Shown here: piece after piece, positions 49,828-61,518 of the stretch
Layout: each line of letters opens with the position of its first letter
How positions within the stretch are numbered: the stretch's first letter is position 1
Assembly: GCA_907163375.1 (NCBI GenBank)
Contig: CAJQUW010012705.1
Coordinates: 151,001-215,000, forward strand
DNA: 64,000 nucleotides
Direction of reading: 5' to 3'
Origin: Prostheceraeus crozeri
Taxonomy: Eukaryota > Platyhelminthes > Polycladida > Euryleptidae
Notes under the pieces: model-generated
Seen by the model: the letters and a program-made list of their open reading frames with translations, nothing else
Told to the model about the DNA's origin: nothing
Database searches by the model: none
Position numbers and translations under genes: made by a program

Positions 49828-49896
49828 GTGCGGTTGGGGAATCAAGAGTGTTGGTGTCTTGTATTGACTTAATAGTTGTCATTCTCTTCAGATATT

Positions 49897-51746
49897 CAAT
49901 GTACTGCGGCAGACCTTCAAAGACAATAAAGAGTGTAATTAACAGTTGGAGTATTTGCCGCAAGACACAAATTTGGGTAGAAATGGAAGTAGAATTTCAA
50001 AATTTGTCTCCTTGAAAATTGAAAAATGTGTGAAGTCATAGAAAGCAAGAAACTGACGAAAATTGGAGCAATTTGACAGTTATTATTATTTTTATTTTGC
50101 TACTAGTGAAAACATTTCACCATTTTCAGAGGCCTGATGCTTGAAAGCAGCGTAAGAAATTGAAATCATCTTGTAGATGATGATTTTGGTCAGAATACCT
50201 AAATGCACGGCAGGGTTTATCTTTCACTTATTTTTTCTAGTGCATCATAGCGAGTTCATTTGATCCATTTTGAATTTTCCATCCAGCCAAGGGTCTCATC
50301 GCACTCTTCGGTGATCATCCAACGTATCGCACCAAATTTAAGGGTCAAAAATGTACATTTGAGTCTGATTTAGTATGATTACTTTTGCATTCATGGAATA
50401 AGCAAAACTAAAAAAACAATTTGACTGTAATTTTGTATGATGTTGATAATGATAATGTGATGTGTAAAATGATAGAAAGCATTAGACTGTCGAATATTGG
50501 AGCAATTTCATGTTCACCTCTATTTTGTGAGTGGTGAATACAGTGCATACTAAACATCCATCTTTTAATAAGATAAGTGAATAGAATGGGAACGAGCGAA
50601 TGCGAATAAATTACAACAGCATACCGTATATTCAGTTCGCATTGATTTTTTAGTTGACTGCTTCAACTAGTGTCTTTACGGCAGTCACCATACATGATCC
50701 AAGTGATAAAATAGACATGCAGCAAAATGCTCAGAAGTAGCTTTCCACCAAGCTGAATTTTTTAAGAACTTCTTATTATACATTGACATCTGTCAATTTG
50801 CACAATTAGCAAGTTACTGTTTGCATGAAATAATGAGAAACGTGTAATTTGTAGATGATCTGATAATTTTCTGTCAGCATGTCTGTACTGACTGCTGTCA
50901 ATCAAATGTGCGCAGGGCCTGCGTATCTGAATTTGCTAATGCAAACGCCTAGTTAAAAACAAGTAGCTATTTTTCACATAGAGTAGCTTCAAAAATCGCA
51001 TTTTTGTTAAAGTTAACGCTTAAAATACAAAAAAAACTAAATTCAAATCTTTTGAATCTTCTTCTAAATTCAAAAGTCTAAATTCTTTCTTTGTTATTAT
51101 AAATTGCAGAATTGAAGAAAAATTTGCATCAGGTCATTTGGCCTGTTTGTGACTTTAGATACAGGTGAAATTGTGAAATTGCCGACCAACACCGACCAAA
51201 AATCAAATGACAATATTCAGTTGCTTCGGAGATAAAATTTCGTGATTACATATAGACTATCAGCTCGACGATGGAGGTCCCCAACGTTGCACGTGCAATC
51301 ACTATCAATTTTACTTTCATAAATGTGCTTGATTACAGGTAAGACAAATCGAAATGTAATTTCATGCATTTGTTTTTGTGATGCACTCTGTTTCTTGTTC
51401 CGAACCTCTGACTAAATTTGAAAAAAATTGTTAAAACGATGCGGAGTGTACCTGGACTACTAAAGTTTTATTGAACATTGACTTACATGCTCTGCCCTTT
51501 GTATTTTTCCACAAATCATATCGACGCATTTCATTACCTCATGAATTTTGGAATACCACTTTGAATGATCACATAGAATTTCATGCGGCTATAATGCAAT
51601 GTCCTCCCTTTTAGCATCAATTGAACAGTTCATCTTATGCATATTCATGTTTCTGTTATATAGTGTATTCATATCCTAATGCTTCATCTCATTCTTATGT
51701 CATATATCATGACCATCAACGTATTTTCATTACTTGAAGACACACG
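49897..51746. other. No supported gene
   Basis: AT-rich. A GTAAGA donor-like site at about 51340 has no convincing exon before it. Nothing else stands out. Confidence 0.4.
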
Positions 51747-52010
51747 TTGGACTTTTCACTTCTGTTAGAAGTTGGATTTAAAAACGGGTTGTTTGTTCAG
51801 TTTCAATATTTCATTTGTATTGCCTTAACTATGGGATCACCAATCGCTTATCGAATGCGTTATAAAGCTGCTAAAAATTATGCATCAATCTCCATGCTCA
51901 AACTGAGAATATTACATATATTCATCACAGGGATTCATCATAGATTATCTAATATTTTTGAAGGGAGGAATATCCTGCCTGTGTGGAAAAGGTTCTCCAT
52001 ACATGCATGA
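51747..52010 (+). pseudogene. Penelope-type reverse transcriptase fragment
   Basis: The 87-codon frame begins DFSLLLEVGFKNGLFVQFQY and continues to MGSPIAYRM. This matches the LLELCLKN-x-F-x-F...GxAMGSPISP segment of GIY-YIG-containing reverse transcriptases. Further on, ILPVWKRFSIHA resembles the WKRYVDD approach to the catalytic box, but the DD is gone. The region between is shortened. It represents a different lineage from the 59-64 kb pair and could be from the same group as the 7009-7281 fragment. Confidence 0.55.
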
Positions 52011-54837
52011 GATTTTTTGAGAAAATGGATGCCTATCCAGGTTAAAGTCGACTGAAAATTGTTATTACTGAACGCAAACTACTTTTCTGAGTGAAGCTTT
52101 TCAGAATTTCTAGCTTGAGATTTTAGTGGTGCTTTGATATTTTAACTTGCATTGGCATCTGCAGTATGAAGGGATTGTGGATTCTTCCACATGAATTTAC
52201 ATGTAAAGTGATTTGACCAACTAAAATTTCAAACATTTCATAAGCGGATCTTTGTGAAATTTTCAGTACTTTGTACTTTACTTCCTACGTATTTTTGTCA
52301 TATTCCATAACAATATTCGACCCTGTCCATGCTTCTCTTTAAATCTATTGCAAGTTTACTCTCGATAGAACAGGCGTTGCTACATGCATATTGGCCTACT
52401 TCACAAGTACCTACATGTACACGCATGGTATTCTGCAACTGCATGTCGATAGCACATTGCTTTAGAAAAGCATACATGATGATTGACACATTTACAATTA
52501 TAATTCTCTCAGCATTCCATTCCAATTTCGTACACGCACATTTTGACCTACAAAAACACAAATATAAAATACTGACTTAAAAGTAGGCTTACTTAATTAT
52601 ATGAATATAAAGCTAAAAGCAAATTCTCAAAAATAATGACATTGATTCTCAGAATACTCATATTCTATTACTCTGTCTCAATTGATATTTTCCCAATGGG
52701 GCGTGGTTAATATTCGATCATTATGAGTAAAACCGTTTCGACATATGCTTGACATTTTTGCTGTCATGCGTTTGAAAGCATTTCTCACATTTTTTGTGCA
52801 CTGATGCTCATTGATTGTAATTGTATCTACTTACTTGACAGCGCGTTCCCATGATCCTGACTGTCTGTCTGAATTATGGCATCTGAAGAAAGAATAAATC
52901 TCATTCATTCATGCACATAATAAATAGTCATGAGATGCATAAATAAAATATGTAAATTTGAATGTTGATTAATGTTATATATACTTTTTAGTTGTAAGCA
53001 AGGCTATATTAGATTGTCCAGTGTGTTAAATTATGATAGTAAGTCATATAAACTCTTAAACCATTTTCCAGTAAATTTTGCAAAGGGCGATATGCTTCTC
53101 ATTTCACATCTTAAGAAATAGAAGCTAAGCTGCTGAATTATGTTCATTGATCAGTTCTTTACACAACTCACACATTTTCACTATTAGACAACCTTTTCAT
53201 GTTAGTATTACTTCAACAATCACCAGCATCATATTACATAAGCAATCAATAAACTACCTACAGCAGCTTGGCTTAGGTATATCTCCTAAATTATCAAATA
53301 CATGAATAATGTAGCGTAAAATCAATTATCAATTATATTGACATTTACACAGTCATTCCACTATTTATAAATAGTGCATCAGATAAAGGCAATGCCAAAG
53401 TGCAGTAAATACACATACATTTCTGCTTCAAAGAGACTGGAAGACATAACTCATAGTCAGGTTCAGCATCAAAGAATTTTCGATTACAGTTTACGATGTT
53501 ATATGAAGCATCTTTGAAGAATCACTTTAACAAAAGTAGCGGAAGGAAATGGAAGCATCAGTTTTAATGCCGTCTAGGACTTTGGCTAATTTCTTTACGA
53601 TTTCGCACGTAGTTATGGGTAACATGCATTCATGCATTCGTCAACAATGAAAAAAGCGGAAGAATCAAGAAGAAACAAATGGAAGAAAGAATTGACTTGC
53701 GAATGAGATGCATTCGGAGTGGGAACCGGGATCCGGGCGGCTGCACCCAGGCCAAGGAGCTTTAAGACAATTTTCATTGACTTCCTCTCAAGCTTGACAT
53801 TTCTCTTGTCTTGTGTTAATACACAGTCGAGCTTAATCTTCTCTGTTTGCGATCTTGTCTTTCATTACGACCGCTGACATCACTAAAGTTTTAGAGTCGG
53901 CGCTGTGCCTTGTGGTAGTGTAGGAATCAATAGATCAAACTGAAGACCAAGGCATTCTGCACAGAATAATTCATGTAAAACAATTTCTTCGAAGTATGTT
54001 ATAATTTTCAAAGTATTTTATTGGCGAAATGATTTTTTGATATCATGCAAATGTCCTTTACGTACTCGAGTCATAATTACGATCTGAAAAGCAACCAAGG
54101 GCTCGCTTGTTTCGAATTATGAATATATTTGCGAGTGTGAGAACATACACTTGCAATATTCATCAAACATTTCATTTATAATTGATATGTGCATGAGTCT
54201 GTGAATACTCATGCCTTAATACTGAACAAGAAAACAACCTGAATCAATCCTGAAGCATAATAATTGATTATTCAAGCATAATTTACAACTGCATAGTTAC
54301 TAACTGAAAATATGACAAGTCGCGGGTTGGGCATAGATCTTTGAATTGAAAATCACAGACTGTGCCCGGGCCAAAAGCGAGACCAAGTCTTGCTGGACAA
54401 CAGACCAGGCTCCCACTCTGCATGCTACCGATAGACTTACTATTTATCATATGTTCTGCTGAACGTTATCTAGCTAGTCTTTCACTACCTTTATAGAATG
54501 ATCCTTTCCCTGATTAGGAACCACTCCTGTAATTGATGCTGTGTGCAACACAATGTTAATTTAATCAATGCACCCAATTAATATTACATTTATACAAAAG
54601 TGTTTTAAAATATATCAAACCAATGAGCATTTCATTTTACAATTGATGTAATTTAAAAAATATCAAAAAGCTGTGAGCTGAGGTTATCAAAAATATGATA
54701 TTGACCAATATTTCGGTTTCTCAATCAACTTCAGTTACATAGACATAGAAAAGGACAGTGTTATGATTTTTTGGGGGGGGGCAAGCTAATCCGAAACTAT
54801 ATAGAGAGCTAGAAATGTAAGTCATGGAAAGAAAAAT
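52011..54837. other. No supported gene
   Basis: AT-rich with short mirrored frames (52298-52580). Small GC-richer patches at about 53715-53765 and 54350-54425 have no frame or splice pair I can defend. A run of G lies near 54773. Confidence 0.4.
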
Positions 54838-54961
54838 TCACATATCTCCTCCCGCTCCGAACTGAAAGAAACTGTCAAATAAATGCAGCCTCTCTCCGGC
54901 GAGCAGATCGGCGCGTCGTCGACGATCAGCAGCATCGATGTCATTGACCATGATTTTTGTT
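54838..54961 (-). CDS. Possible small terminal exon
   Basis: After a weak acceptor (ACTCAATTAG, ending at 54962) the minus strand encodes 40 residues to a stop: TKIMVNDIDAADRRRRADLL then AGERLHLFDSFFQFGAGGDM. GC-rich codons and an amphipathic charged composition contrast with the AT-rich flanks. The acceptor lacks a good pyrimidine tract, another frame is also open, and I recognise no family. It lies upstream of the terminal exon at 48032-49164 on the same strand. Because it ends in a stop it would belong to a different gene or isoform. Confidence 0.25.
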
Positions 54962-57851
54962 CTAATTGAGTCGTGACAGTCGTTCTAATTGACAGTCTAG
55001 GATGTTTGTACACAGATGATTCATGGCGTGTAAGACGTTCTTTGACTCGGTTTTGAAGTAGAGCCGATACAATAGATGACAAACCATTTAATATTACAGT
55101 TAGCAAATGGTGTTTGGTACTGCAGCCGATAAATGGCACTTAGTTTTTTTATAGTTGATGTTTTGAGATGACTATCGTCCAAACTAAAGAAGTAAGTTCC
55201 CCACTTGTTGCGTCTTGTGACGCAGAGTTATGTTCGATGGTCACTTAGAATTGTCAATTACTTCCAGCTTGAAAACTGCTGTAATCTTTCTCTCTGCTCG
55301 ACTTGAGAAATACGACATCTTCAGGTACATGAACGGAGCTGTATTTTTATTTGTTCGTCTGTTCTGCTCGCACTATTTGATTCTTCAAAGCAATGCTGAG
55401 GATAACTTGCTAATTTTCAGGATTCTATCGAATTCCTATCGACCATCAATCAAGTCTTCCAGTTTTTGATCAAATATAGTGATTAGTGACAATGGAATTT
55501 GATGAGTGTTCAATGCTTTTGCTTTTTATGTTGCAAAGTCCAGCTTTTGGCAATCATTGCAGGGAAAAATTACTATTCATTCTCACGAGAAAGCTCCATT
55601 GAGCCTCTTTTAAGAACTGGTGAATCCAATGACTACAGCATTACATTTGTGAACCTACTGATTGGAGAACTCCATCAGTCCTCCTCAGGATTGCTTCAAT
55701 TGATTATTCAAATGAGTTAGAATTATATTCTATTAAAAATGAATGCTGGGATGATTTTCATTATCGCATGAGAATTGGTAGAGGAATTATGAAGATTACT
55801 TATGACATCAACTGAATGTCACAATATGACATTGCTTCAATTAACATTTCAAAAAGTCACTTTTTCTAATTGCAACACACATTTTTCGATCATAAAATAA
55901 GTAAACATAAACGCGTTTTCATCGTAGCAGCTAAAATATCATACAGTATTGCAATAACTCACAAGATGTAGGCCATTTATTTGTGATTGACTATTCGTCA
56001 TTCATATATTGAGTGGTTCATATATAAGTGCTAGGTGCTGAAGTTGAATAACTACTTTGCTGTATGATCGACTTTCTTCCTCAGATTTAGTCTTTAAGTA
56101 ATTCATTATCATTCAGAAAGAAAATTAGGAAAACCGCTCAATCAACAAATGCGAAACACATATTTTTAGGAAAATATACTTAGTTCATCTCAATTATCTA
56201 TTATCAACTTGCTATAAAAGCAAAGTTGCTTGGTCATTTGAAGATTACATTACATATCTGATGGTATGATTTCTCTTACCACAATAATCGACAGAAATTT
56301 CACTTTCCTGAGCAACCACGATTAGATGCATAGCAGAAACACATTTGTCTGGAAGAAATAGTCAACGTATCAAAATTACAGTTATCTATTTATAAATGAG
56401 TCATCAGTCATCATGAGTCATCATGATTTACAAATGGTGATATCAGTTTTTATTTACTAATTTTATATGTTTTAAAAAGAATTATTTTACGCAATTATTT
56501 TCAATTGTCAATTGATTGTCACATTAAGAAAAAAAATTTTCATCTGAAAAATGAAAACGATAATTGCTGTTTTGAGCAATTTAATTTGATAATTAAATTG
56601 CTATGAGACGATTGTCCGACGGTCATGCTGCTAGCTTGTAAATGTATGTCGAATTTGCAGAGGCAACTAAGCGGACTGATTTTACAACGATCAACAGCTT
56701 ATAATAACATCGCTAACAAACAGATTAGCATTTCGTATAGAAAAATTTATATTCCCTTTTCTTCCCAGAAATATTCAAACATTGGACATTTGAAGAAGAG
56801 AATGTTGCTTTTTTACTAAAATTCGCGGATAATTCGTAAATTATTTTCTTCAAATTTGTATCTCATATTGTGAATTTTGGTGAACTATATAGTATGCTTA
56901 TGTCACACGTCATCTACTAAAATATGTAATGCATTGAAATGTGTCATTCCATTGTATTGTGAGTCTGCAATACAATGTATACATTGTATTTTTTATCAGT
57001 CATTGCGTAATATATTATTAATATTTCTATGATGTGAGACTCTATATACATCGCACATATCATTTGACAAAATATAACAATGTATATGTCTTAATAAGGC
57101 AATGTAAAAACTAAAAATAAATCAAGTGTTGCGTATGATAAAATATTGAGAGGCTTCACGCAAGATCCGCTTGCACTAGCTACACTGAAGACAGAGAACA
57201 TACTTTTAATGTGTAACACATCTAAGCTTATATGTTAGGACTACAGTTCTAGAACAAAAGGTGATGTTAATACCATTTCTACAATGGAAGAGGAACATAA
57301 TGCTATAAAGCTACAATTTTAAATGACTGAAACATGTCATGTAGTATCGAAAACAAATATGTGCTAAAGCGCACAAATTTATTCAAAGTCTGTGACACTG
57401 GAAAATTAGATTAATTGATTTAAGATATTTGCAGTGTTGCACGTATAGCAATATCGGCAAAAACAGCCAAAACTGCCGATGGTAAAAGAGTAGCTATTTT
57501 GTAGAGCAAAATATTAAGGAAGTCGAAAAAGCTTGTCATCAAATCGGACATGAAATGAGACATCATCTTAGTCACAATGATAAGACACGTGACGTGTACA
57601 TGTGCCCATGTCCATGGCATATCAGTTAGATTCGTTGGTCAATATGGAAATCTATCTCTGAGAAGAGTAGATCTTTTTATTACTCCAATTTTTACAGTGT
57701 TAAATGTTTGCATTAGTAAGTATCATATATATATCCATATGAAGAACAAAGACAAAAAGAGATTGAAAGGCGTTGAAGTACAACATTTAAGTACACAGGA
57801 AGTGATGCTATGCAATCAGTTACAAGTTCATAAGACCTACCAAAAAATTAT

Positions 57852-57888
57852 GATATATATATATTATAATATATATATATATATATAT

Positions 57889-57918
<30 letters not shown>
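57852..57918. repeat. (AT)n microsatellite, interrupted
   Basis: AT dinucleotide runs broken by TTATAATAT. It creates a spurious Ile/Tyr-rich frame. Confidence 0.97.
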
Positions 57919-57919
<1 letters not shown>

Positions 57920-58051
57920 AGCAGGCTTTGGCTGATGATTGTGTTAACATGAAACTCTGAGTACCGAGTTCTGAGTTTTTCCTCCTAACTTTGGGTATAC
58001 GTTGCTCCTTTCACAGTTGAGCACTTTGACGGAAATTGATTCAATTCCTCG

Positions 58052-58055
<4 letters not shown>

Positions 58056-58090
<35 letters not shown>
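58056..58090. repeat. (AT)n microsatellite
   Basis: About 35 bp of uninterrupted AT dinucleotide. Confidence 0.97.
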
Positions 58091-58092
<2 letters not shown>

Positions 58093-58484
58093 TGACTCAT
58101 AATGTACCTACGCAAAACTTCAATGACGTGTAGTGCAGACCGAGATGATAATTCGGCTTGAGTTTTTACACCACTATAATTACCAAGACATGGGGTTTTT
58201 CTGTGTGAAATAGTATTTTCTCTTATGATTATTTGGCAGTACACTAGTTCATTTAAATTTCATCAGATGCAGCTTAAATTTCGAAATCTTTATCGTAAAA
58301 ATTGAAATCAAAAACCAATTTTCCGTCCAACAATGTACAGCTAGGCCTATCACAAGCAAGGCTAACTGACTGCATGCAACTTATAGTGAGTGTTCATGCA
58401 ATTCTCCATGACCATGATAACACCCTGCGATCTGAAGAATAAATGGACACATCTGGTTCGAGATGGTGCATTTCCACACAGATT

Positions 58485-59045
58485 GTCTCCTTCAACTCAT
58501 AAATGTTCCTATGATATAATAATGATGCACATGAGTCTTCGAAGCTCCCTACAAGTCTAACGGGTGCAAATCAGCAGACCCCGATGGCCAAGGAAGACCG
58601 CAACCAAGACCAATCACTTGTTCCTCAGGGATTTTCGAGGATAAAAAAATCTCATACCTTCTTCGAGGAATAAGGTCTTCCATCATGTTGGAATACGAAT
58701 ATACGATAGTATTTATCTGCCGTTTATTTTGCAATACAGGCATGAGGTGATCACGAAACATGTTAGTGTAGTTGTTTTGATTTAACGTCGATTCCAAAGA
58801 ACACGGCTGCAATTTGAAGTTAGAAGAAATAACCATCAAATTGCAAAGTTTCAGTGAATGGAGATGCCAATTTGCATCTGGGTTGCCCCTATCACAATGA
58901 TGCATCGCTTAACGATGGTCACTAATCGCATGTGTTCGGGATATTGGGAATGGATGCATCCCACTTTGGTGAACGAGTCGTAGGACGTTGCGTTGAGGTG
59001 CTCTGTGAGCTTCAAAATTGAAAGACAAATTAAAATCTTCGACAA
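58485..59045 (-). pseudogene. Degenerate mariner/Tc1-type transposase
   Basis: The main minus-strand frame (58549-58905) includes STLNQNNYTNMFRDHLMPVL, matching the LNQxxYLNMLxDxLMP segment of a mariner-like DDE/D transposase group. It is followed by a decayed equivalent of the QQDGAPPH motif, then IGLGCGLPWPSGSADLHPLD, matching the WPPRSPDLTPLDF catalytic block. In a shifted frame downstream, ELKETI fits the helix after that block. The first catalytic aspartates are lost and stops interrupt the tail. I could not define terminal repeats. Class assignment is good; subfamily is not. Confidence 0.7.
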
Positions 59046-59204
59046 ACTTAGATGACTTGCTTACCAGTATGTCCAAATGGTTGTTCGAACAAAATCGAAT
59101 TGATTGTTGAATCAGTCTGCATTAAAATCTGAACAAAAGTAAAATGAAAAATCATGTGCTAAACAACGCTAGAATTTCATGAACTAATAGATAACTTGAT
59201 AAGC

Positions 59205-59216
59205 TTTAAATTTCAA
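59205..59216. repeat. Left 12-bp direct repeat flanking the PLE pair
   Basis: TTTAAATTTCAA occurs here and at 63824-63835, immediately outside the palindromic PLE pair. It is the likely target-site duplication of a single insertion. PLE duplications of roughly this length are usual. Confidence 0.75.
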
Positions 59217-59303
59217 TTGACTGATTAAGTGTTCTGAAGCAATGAAAAACAAAACACATTACACGAATTTGCAAGAATTTAAGCTAGTAGGAAAAACAAT
59301 TAT

Positions 59304-61518
59304 TTATTTAAAAACCTTTAGGAGGTATGACATACCGTTGTAATCTGCAGTGTGATTGATCTTAGGTTGATACTCTTTTATCATTTAAAGCTTCTACAAC
59401 ATTTTATATGATAATTACTGTTACCTTTATACCTTATGCGAAATTGATTACTTATATCACACGTACAATGATTACATGTATTGATATGTTTGTAAACTGC
59501 TGTATCTGTACTTCTATGCTCTTCGATCCTTTGTTGGAGTCTTCGTTTGGTTTTGCCAATATATTGGCTGCTTGGATCACCCAAGCATGTGAATCATAGA
59601 CAAACACAAGACTTCAGCAAAGGTCCCGATTTGCATTTCAAAGAGAAATATGATTTTACTTTCGTAGTGTTGAATACAATCTTAGAGTTGATACCGTATC
59701 TTTTGTATATTTTCATCAAATTATTCCGTAATGTAAGCGATGGTTGACCAATATACGGTAGTACTGTATAGTTTACATGTGCATCTGCTGTACTCGTACA
59801 TGTATTCATTGTGCCCGTTGGAAATCACTGCATTCTTTTTGTTAAGAAAGCTACGTACGATTTTTTCTACTGTACTCCGTGGGTAGCCGTTTTTCTGAAA
59901 AATACTAGTCATGTTTTTTACTTCGTTATGAAACATTTCCCAGCAGTTTGATACTGTATATGCTCGATGTAACATCCTATTAATAAGTCCAACTTTCCAT
60001 TGCCTAGGGCAAACGGAATTGTAATTTAATAAGTGGCCAGTATACGTATCTTTACGGTAAATGGAAGTTTGTAAAGTATCTTCGGTGTTAATGAACACAT
60101 CTAGGAAAGGTAACTTGTTGTTGCCCACTTCAGTGGTGAATTTTAGGTTAGGATGTTGTCTGTTTAGGTACTCATGGAATTTGTGAATTTTGTCTTCGTT
60201 ATCAAATACGCATATGCAGTCATCTAACATATCTGGAGTAGAACAGGGGAGAAAAATTTGTTCTCCCATCCAACCTTGTTCTAATTCTGCTAGGAAGAGA
60301 TTGGCAAGCGTTGGTGCCAACGGTGAACCCATCGAAACTCCATCTGTTTGAGTATACATATTATCATTGTACATAAAGCTACCTTGTGTAGCGAATTTAC
60401 ATAGTTTTATGAAAACTTCTTTACCGTATCGCGGTTTGTTGTTTGAATTACTACTGTATACTAGGTTAGCTGCTATGTTAATAACTTCATCTACAGGTAT
60501 ATTGGTAAACAGTGATTCCACATCAAAACTCACTAAGACATTATTCTTATTAAATACCGACTGTTTTTCTTTAATTCTGTCAATAAATTCAGCTGTTGAA
60601 CTCAGCAAGTACGTTTTATTGATGTGTTGTTTGATAATTGTATCGAGGTACTTGGCCAAATTGTAATTGTACGACCCTCTTGTACTGACAATTGGTCGAA
60701 CAGGAGCGTTAGTTTTATGTACTTTTATCGTACCGTACATTTTAGCTGGTTCACTACCAGATGGCATAATGTACTTGTATGTATCTTCAGTGATGTACCG
60801 TTTTACATATTTTAATAAGTATCGATACAATCTGCCTTCTTCCATAATGGTAGGGTGCTTTTTTAAGTCATCTGGTACTTGTACTTTTTTAAACTTAGAG
60901 GTATCATTGATAATTACGTCTAATTTGTTAAAGTATTCATCAGCATCTACAAGTACAATACCGTTACCTTTATAAAATGAGCAAATTTTCAAAATTTTTC
61001 ATTTTTGCTAGATTAGTCAGGTTCTGTGTAGCCTTTTATTTGTATTTACTGTGGTACTCACTTTTTGCATTATTTTCGAAGTTGTTATCTGTTGCTATGA
61101 TATCTTGTTTTAGCGCCTGTGTTACTGATAATTCTTCATTGTCTTTGCAATTCGCAGTAATGGTTTTTTCTATTTGGTACTTTATTCCAAAGTTATCGGT
61201 CTTTTTTGGTATGATGCCGTTTTTTAAACCAAATCTTAGTGTCTCATTCTCAATAGGAGAGAGCACGTATTTGCTTTTATTGACTATACAGTCCGGTGCT
61301 GGCAATCTCTGTTCCAGCCATAATTTGGAAATTTTAGAATTATGTCTCATTGTGTGAGTTTTCATTTTACTTTTAACTTCTGCCAGTATCATCATATCCA
61401 GAATGCACATACGTAACCAAGACAATTTACTGCGTAAGCTGTCATTGCATACTTTATATTTGCGATCATTAATTTTTATTTCACGCTTGACATACTTAAT
61501 ATGTGACTCAAGGGTCAC
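59304..61518 (-). pseudogene. Penelope-like element, left (frameshifted) copy
   Basis: This is the mirror copy of the element at 61503-63710. Its N-terminal region (61036-61518), reverse transcriptase (59721-60992) and GIY-YIG domain (59381-59584) fall in separate frames because of small indels. I see these near 61010, near 60975, around the YVDD box near 60230-60260 (the region reads MLDDCICVF), near 59590 and near 59385-59410. Substitutions are few: D to Y and N to D near the start of the middle frame, and E to K at the last codon. The stop lies at 59304-59306. The indels would disable the protein unless they are assembly errors. Confidence 0.9.

Larger units (their letters stand above)
49251..49896. 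mobile_element. 69-bp inverted-repeat element carrying a tRNA-like Pol III promoter
   Basis: Removing a later insertion leaves a 277-bp element. Its left inverted repeat is 49251-49276 joined to 49646-49688, and its right one is 49828-49896. The two match at 67 of 69 positions. Between them lie 139 bp ending in a tRNA-like sequence. No transposase is present and flanking target duplications are unclear (ATTAAATATC against ATTGAATATC suggests the symmetry may run a few bases further). It sits 86 bp upstream of the terminal exon at 48032-49164, inside the intron. The combination of long inverted repeats with a Pol III promoter is not a standard SINE or MITE. Confidence 0.85.
54962..58484. other. 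No supported gene
   Basis: AT-rich. AGCAATTTAATT and its reverse complement form a perfect 12-bp stem with a 4-nt loop at 56575-56602. Frames are short, or low-complexity where they cross AT microsatellites. Confidence 0.4.

Noticed and set aside
57577-57960. 127-codon plus-strand frame
   Set aside because: Its second half is translated (AT)n microsatellite (Ile/Tyr repeats) and the first half has no domain. It is low-complexity and not a gene.
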